Assembly: GCF_016859285.1 (NCBI RefSeq)
Contig: NC_053422.1
Coordinates: 11,889,501-11,953,500, forward strand
Length of the DNA: 64,000 bases
Reading direction: 5' to 3'
DNA from: Xiphias gladius
Lineage: Eukaryota; Chordata; Actinopteri; Istiophoriformes; Xiphiidae
Each line of letters starts with the position of its first letter. Within the stretch, counting starts at the first letter, position 1. The position numbers and the translations under genes were made by a program. Below are positions 63,702 through 64,000 of the stretch, piece after piece. The notes beneath the pieces are model-generated. The model did not search any database, had not been told where the DNA came from, and saw only the letters and a list, made by a program, of their open reading frames with translations.

Positions 63702-64000
63702 AGCCTCTCCACGTTGTGCTGCCACTCCCTGGTGTCGAGAGAGGTCTTCTCACTTCTTCTTGGTCTGGTCTTCTAGCAGGCCAGGATTCAGTACTGATCT
63801 TCACAACACTCAGAGTAACTGATCCTGGGATGCCTGAGATGGAGAGAGAGAGAGAGAAAGTGTGAGCTTGTGCATAGTGAAAAGCCAGAGGTAGCTGATG
63901 AAGAAAATAGCATAATTATAGTAAGTTACTCGACCATTTTGGTGGTCTCGCTTGTCTGGATTAGTTCCAAACTATTTGAGAAAGCCGTCAACCCCAGCCT

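Noticed and set aside
56961-64000. Search for zic3/zic6 zinc-finger exons expected by synteny
   Set aside because: No C2H2 finger pattern or ZIC-like sequence appears on either strand; the gene, if present, lies beyond the window.

Overview
The window is nuclear DNA from a bony fish, probably a percomorph-like teleost. It has intron-rich vertebrate genes, abundant (CA)n microsatellites, a teleost multiple-tissue (TMT) opsin and a fish-type CD40 ligand. No bacterial, viral or CRISPR feature was found. Genes were read by translating exons, checking intron phases from end to end, and comparing with vertebrate families from memory. No alignment was run.

Layout: (1) 1-2354, plus strand, the last two coding exons of a TMT-type ciliary opsin whose 5' part lies outside the window. 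(2) 5157-6698, plus, a complete four-exon cd40lg. (3) 11240-33055, minus, a complete 22-exon arhgef6 (alpha-PIX, 773 aa), probably with a long 3'UTR down to about 8.77 kb. (4) 35616-39152, minus, rbmx (hnRNP G, eight coding exons, 379 aa), with a 5'UTR intron and three candidate alternative 3' exons down to about 33.9 kb. (5) 42519-50967, plus, a 17-exon TM9SF2-type nonaspanin (653 aa) with an unreported-looking in-frame 51-nt candidate cassette exon. (6) 54767-56110, minus, intronless gpr101 (447 aa). (7) About 56.1-64 kb, gene-free, with a CpG-rich gpr101 5' flank, a decayed tandem duplication, AT-palindromic and (GT)n repeats, and stretches that look like conserved regulatory DNA.

The genes do not form one pathway. 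What links them is ancient synteny: CD40LG-ARHGEF6-RBMX-GPR101 are neighbours on human Xq26, followed by ZIC3. The TM9SF2-type gene between rbmx and gpr101 is notable because human TM9SF2 sits near ZIC2/ZIC5 on chromosome 13. This copy is therefore plausibly an ohnolog kept on the ZIC3 side of the same paralogon (inference).

The most interesting signals are: the in-frame cassette exon at 45960-46010; arhgef6 exon 15, flanked by complementary (UG)n and (CA)n tracts that could loop it out of the pre-mRNA; two more arhgef6 exons next to UG tracts, one a 21-nt microexon; the spliced alternative 3' end of rbmx; an overlapping uORF in cd40lg; and a roughly 46-bp motif shared between an arhgef6 intron and the tm9sf promoter region.
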